Below the pieces are notes generated by a model. It was not told the DNA's origin. It searched no databases and worked only from the letters and a program-made list of their open reading frames with translations. Source: an uncultured Clostridia bacterium (GTDB taxonomy: Bacteria > Bacillota > Clostridia > Oscillospirales > CAG-382). Taken from it: a stretch of 41,166 nucleotides of DNA. Below, piece after piece: positions 39,495-41,166 of this stretch (the first letter of the stretch is position 1; every line of letters starts with the position of its first letter). A program made the translations under genes and the position numbers. Location of the stretch: contig CANRIX010000018.1 in the NCBI GenBank assembly GCA_947630765.1, forward strand, positions 1 to 41,166. The letters are read 5' to 3'.

Positions 39495-40964
39495 TTAGAA
39501 ATTGAAGTACAGGAACGGGTTGTTCTTGGACGAGATCAGCATCACCGCGCACAGCGCCAGCAGCCCGACGCACGCGACGGCGGACGCCACCTGCGCGACC
39601 GCCTGCACCGACCCTTTGCACTGCTTGACCCACTTCTTGACCGCCGGAAGCACCGGGAAGCAGAACAGGAGCGCAAGCAGGAAGATCCAGATGAACTTCA
39701 TCAGGTACACGGACGAAAGCAGGTCCTCGTTGTACGGACCGCTCGTGAATTCCCCGGCGCGGTAGAACCCGTTGCCGGAAAAGCCGAACAGGTTGCCGAA
39801 GTAGGTCCCCATGCTCGAAAAGAAGCTGCCGAGCGTCTTGGAATCCTCGTAGTAGAAGATGCCGAAGCCGATGAGGATGACGATTTTGTTGTAGATGTGC
39901 ATGATGACGTCCGGGATGCGCTTGAGCACCCGTTTGCCTAACTTCTGCTCGATGAAGATGAACAGTCCGAAGTACAGACCCCATGCGATGTAGTTCCAGC
40001 TCGCCCCGTGCCAAAGCCCGGTCGTGAACCAGACGAGGAAAAGCGAAAGCCATTGCCGCCTCTTGCCGAAGATCGGCAGGTAGAGCAGGTAATCCCGGAA
40101 GAAGCTGCCCAGCGAGATGTGCCACCTCTGCCAGAATTCCTGAATGGAGCGGCACATGAACGGATAATTGAAGTTTTCGTCGAAGTGGAAGCCGAAGATC
40201 CGCCCCATGCCGATGGCCATGTCCGAATAGCCGGAGAAATCGAAGTAGACCTGCATGGAGTAGGAGATGACCCCCACCCACGTCGCGACGACGGAGCTTG
40301 TCCCGATGGTGTCGGTCAGGTAGGTCTGGGCGATGTAGGAGAGGGTGTTCGCCAGCACGACCTTCTTCGCAAGCCCCACGATCAGGCGGGAAAACCCTTC
40401 GCACAGGTCGGTCAGCTTGCTTTCGCGGCAGTCGATCTCGTCCGCGATCGTCGAATAGCGCACGATCGGTCCGGCGACCAACTGCGGAAAGAGCGAGATG
40501 TACAGCAGGAGCTTGGAAAAGTCCTTCTGCACCGGCACCTTTTCCCAGTAGACGTCAATGACATAGGAGAGGATCTGGAAGGTATAGAAGCTGATGCCCA
40601 GCGGGAGCAGTTCCTTCGCGTTTACGAGCGGAAGGCTCGTCCCGAAGAAGGAATTGATGTTTTCCACCACAAAGCCGGTGTATTTGAACACCGCGAGCAT
40701 GCCGATGTTGTAGACCAGCGCGAGGACGAGCGAGCCCTTGCACCAGCGGTTGCCCCGGTTCGCGTCGATGGAGCGGGCGAGCAGGAAGTTGACCGCGGCG
40801 CTCAGCAAAAGCAGCAGCAGGTTGGTCGGATTGCCCCACGCGTAGAAGATCATCGAGAACGTGAGCAGTACCGCGTTGCGGTAGCGGATCTTCTCCGTGA
40901 ACAGGTAGCAGCCGACGCAGAGCGGCAGGAATACGAACAGGAACAGCAGGGTCGCAAAATTCAT
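39495..40964 (-). CDS. MBOAT family O-acyltransferase (AlgI/DltB-like)
   Basis: This 489-residue protein has about ten to twelve membrane segments and the MBOAT hallmarks: PLGISFYTFQILSYVIDVYW near residue 125, LFPQLVAGPIVRY near 160, FWQRWHISLGSFFRDYLLY near 278-296 and the invariant catalytic His at about 319 in TTGLWHGASWNYIAWGLYFG. These proteins move an acyl group from a cytoplasmic carrier across the membrane onto a secreted partner or polymer. AGGATACC lies before the ATG at 40964. It is the first gene of the operon, with a near-consensus promoter about 70 bases upstream. Confidence 0.96.
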   Translation of the reverse strand: MNFATLLFLFVFLPLCVGCYLFTEKIRYRNAVLLTFSMIFYAWGNPTNLLLLLLSAAVNFLLARSIDANRGNRWCKGSLVLALVYNIGMLAVFKYTGFVVENINSFFGTSLPLVNAKELLPLGISFYTFQILSYVIDVYWEKVPVQKDFSKLLLYISLFPQLVAGPIVRYSTIADEIDCRESKLTDLCEGFSRLIVGLAKKVVLANTLSYIAQTYLTDTIGTSSVVATWVGVISYSMQVYFDFSGYSDMAIGMGRIFGFHFDENFNYPFMCRSIQEFWQRWHISLGSFFRDYLLYLPIFGKRRQWLSLFLVWFTTGLWHGASWNYIAWGLYFGLFIFIEQKLGKRVLKRIPDVIMHIYNKIVILIGFGIFYYEDSKTLGSFFSSMGTYFGNLFGFSGNGFYRAGEFTSGPYNEDLLSSVYLMKFIWIFLLALLFCFPVLPAVKKWVKQCKGSVQAVAQVASAVACVGLLALCAVMLISSKNNPFLYFNF

Positions 40965-41032
40965 AACGGTTCGCGGTATCCTTTCTTGATCCCGGCAGGG
41001 CCGGTTTTCAACGAGTACATCTTAACTTTCAT

Positions 41033-41061
41033 ATTATAAACCTAAAATGCCGGAAAGTCAA
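41033..41061 (-). promoter_or_regulatory. Promoter of the MBOAT operon
   Basis: On the minus strand TTGACT (41056-41061), a 17-base spacer and TATAAT (41033-41038) lie upstream of the MBOAT start at 40964. The leader is about 60 bases and shows no obvious structure. Confidence 0.88.
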
Positions 41062-41102
41062 GGACTGCGGCGGAAAATGCTGTAAAAAGATTGTCTGTGT
41101 TA

Positions 41103-41166
41103 CAATGATGTGTGACAAAAAGCAAAAAAAGAGTGGCGAATAGGAGAGACCTGTGGTAAGGTTAAG
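41103..41166 (+). repeat. Outward-facing end motif, right copy
   Basis: CAATGATGTGTGACAAA (41103-41119), then an A-rich stretch and TAGGAGAGA (41141-41149), match the left end of the window in inverted orientation. A GTG at 41153 follows the AGGAGA site by 5 bases and could be the start of a gene cut by the window edge, but only four codons are visible, so I do not call a gene. Confidence 0.45.

Noticed and set aside
41153..41166. Start of a gene at the right edge (GTG after AGGAGA)
   Set aside because: Only four codons are visible, and the same motif at the left edge shows no start codon, so it cannot be supported.

Overview
The window is GC-rich DNA that looks like a Gram-positive bacterium of the class Clostridia, probably an uncultured Oscillospirales-type gut member. 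The taxonomy is inferred. The support is strong AAGGAG-type ribosome sites, many near-consensus TTGACA-17-TATAAT promoters, a SAM-I riboswitch, occasional TTG starts, a Gram-positive lipoprotein and dense coding on both strands. Two AT-rich patches (about 1045-2121 and 34199-34680) look acquired.

Layout. 1-5346, mostly minus strand: a SAM methyltransferase, an AT-rich unknown gene, tRNA-Pro(CGG), ruvX, a small unknown plus-strand gene, and a two-gene sugar-related operon (CE2-like esterase and Gfo/Idh/MocA oxidoreductase). 5365-15771, plus strand: serine and one-carbon metabolism, with serC, serA, an ECF-type S component, a SAM riboswitch followed by metK, then tspO, an Rrf2 regulator with three cysteines, metF, a separate methionine synthase activation protein, a short metH and an M20 peptidase. 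15837-20997: an XRE regulator, a radical SAM protein with an apparent pair of compensating frameshifts, an ECF-like sigma factor fused to a large uncharacterised domain, and a tandem second copy of that domain without the sigma part. 21016-28681: a histidine phosphatase, a highly structured intergenic element, galM, a COG0523 metal-GTPase pair, tcdA, an HD protein, a LysR regulator and a lipoprotein. 28927-34083: a Na/Pi transporter, hpt, a 55-residue membrane protein coupled to a FAD oxidoreductase, a beta carbonic anhydrase and a GNAT acetyltransferase. 34199-34664: a ribbon-helix-helix regulator with a likely operator. 34699-41061, minus strand: a five-gene operon of MBOAT acyltransferase, two DHHW proteins, an FkbH-like HAD-IIIC protein and an acyl carrier protein.

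How the genes work together. The serC-serA part makes serine, which feeds one-carbon units to metF and metH; metK turns methionine into SAM and is controlled by SAM. The last operon is the strongest candidate for an undescribed system. It resembles the D-alanylation (Dlt) and alginate acetylation machineries, but has an FkbH-like protein where the Dlt system has an adenylating ligase. I infer that an acyl group, possibly glyceryl, is loaded on the carrier protein and moved across the membrane to a surface polymer.

Three copies of a roughly 190-250 bp intergenic repeat lie at 16901, 25056 and 28711. The two ends of the window carry the same short motif facing outwards, so the window may be a contig that stops at a repeated sequence.
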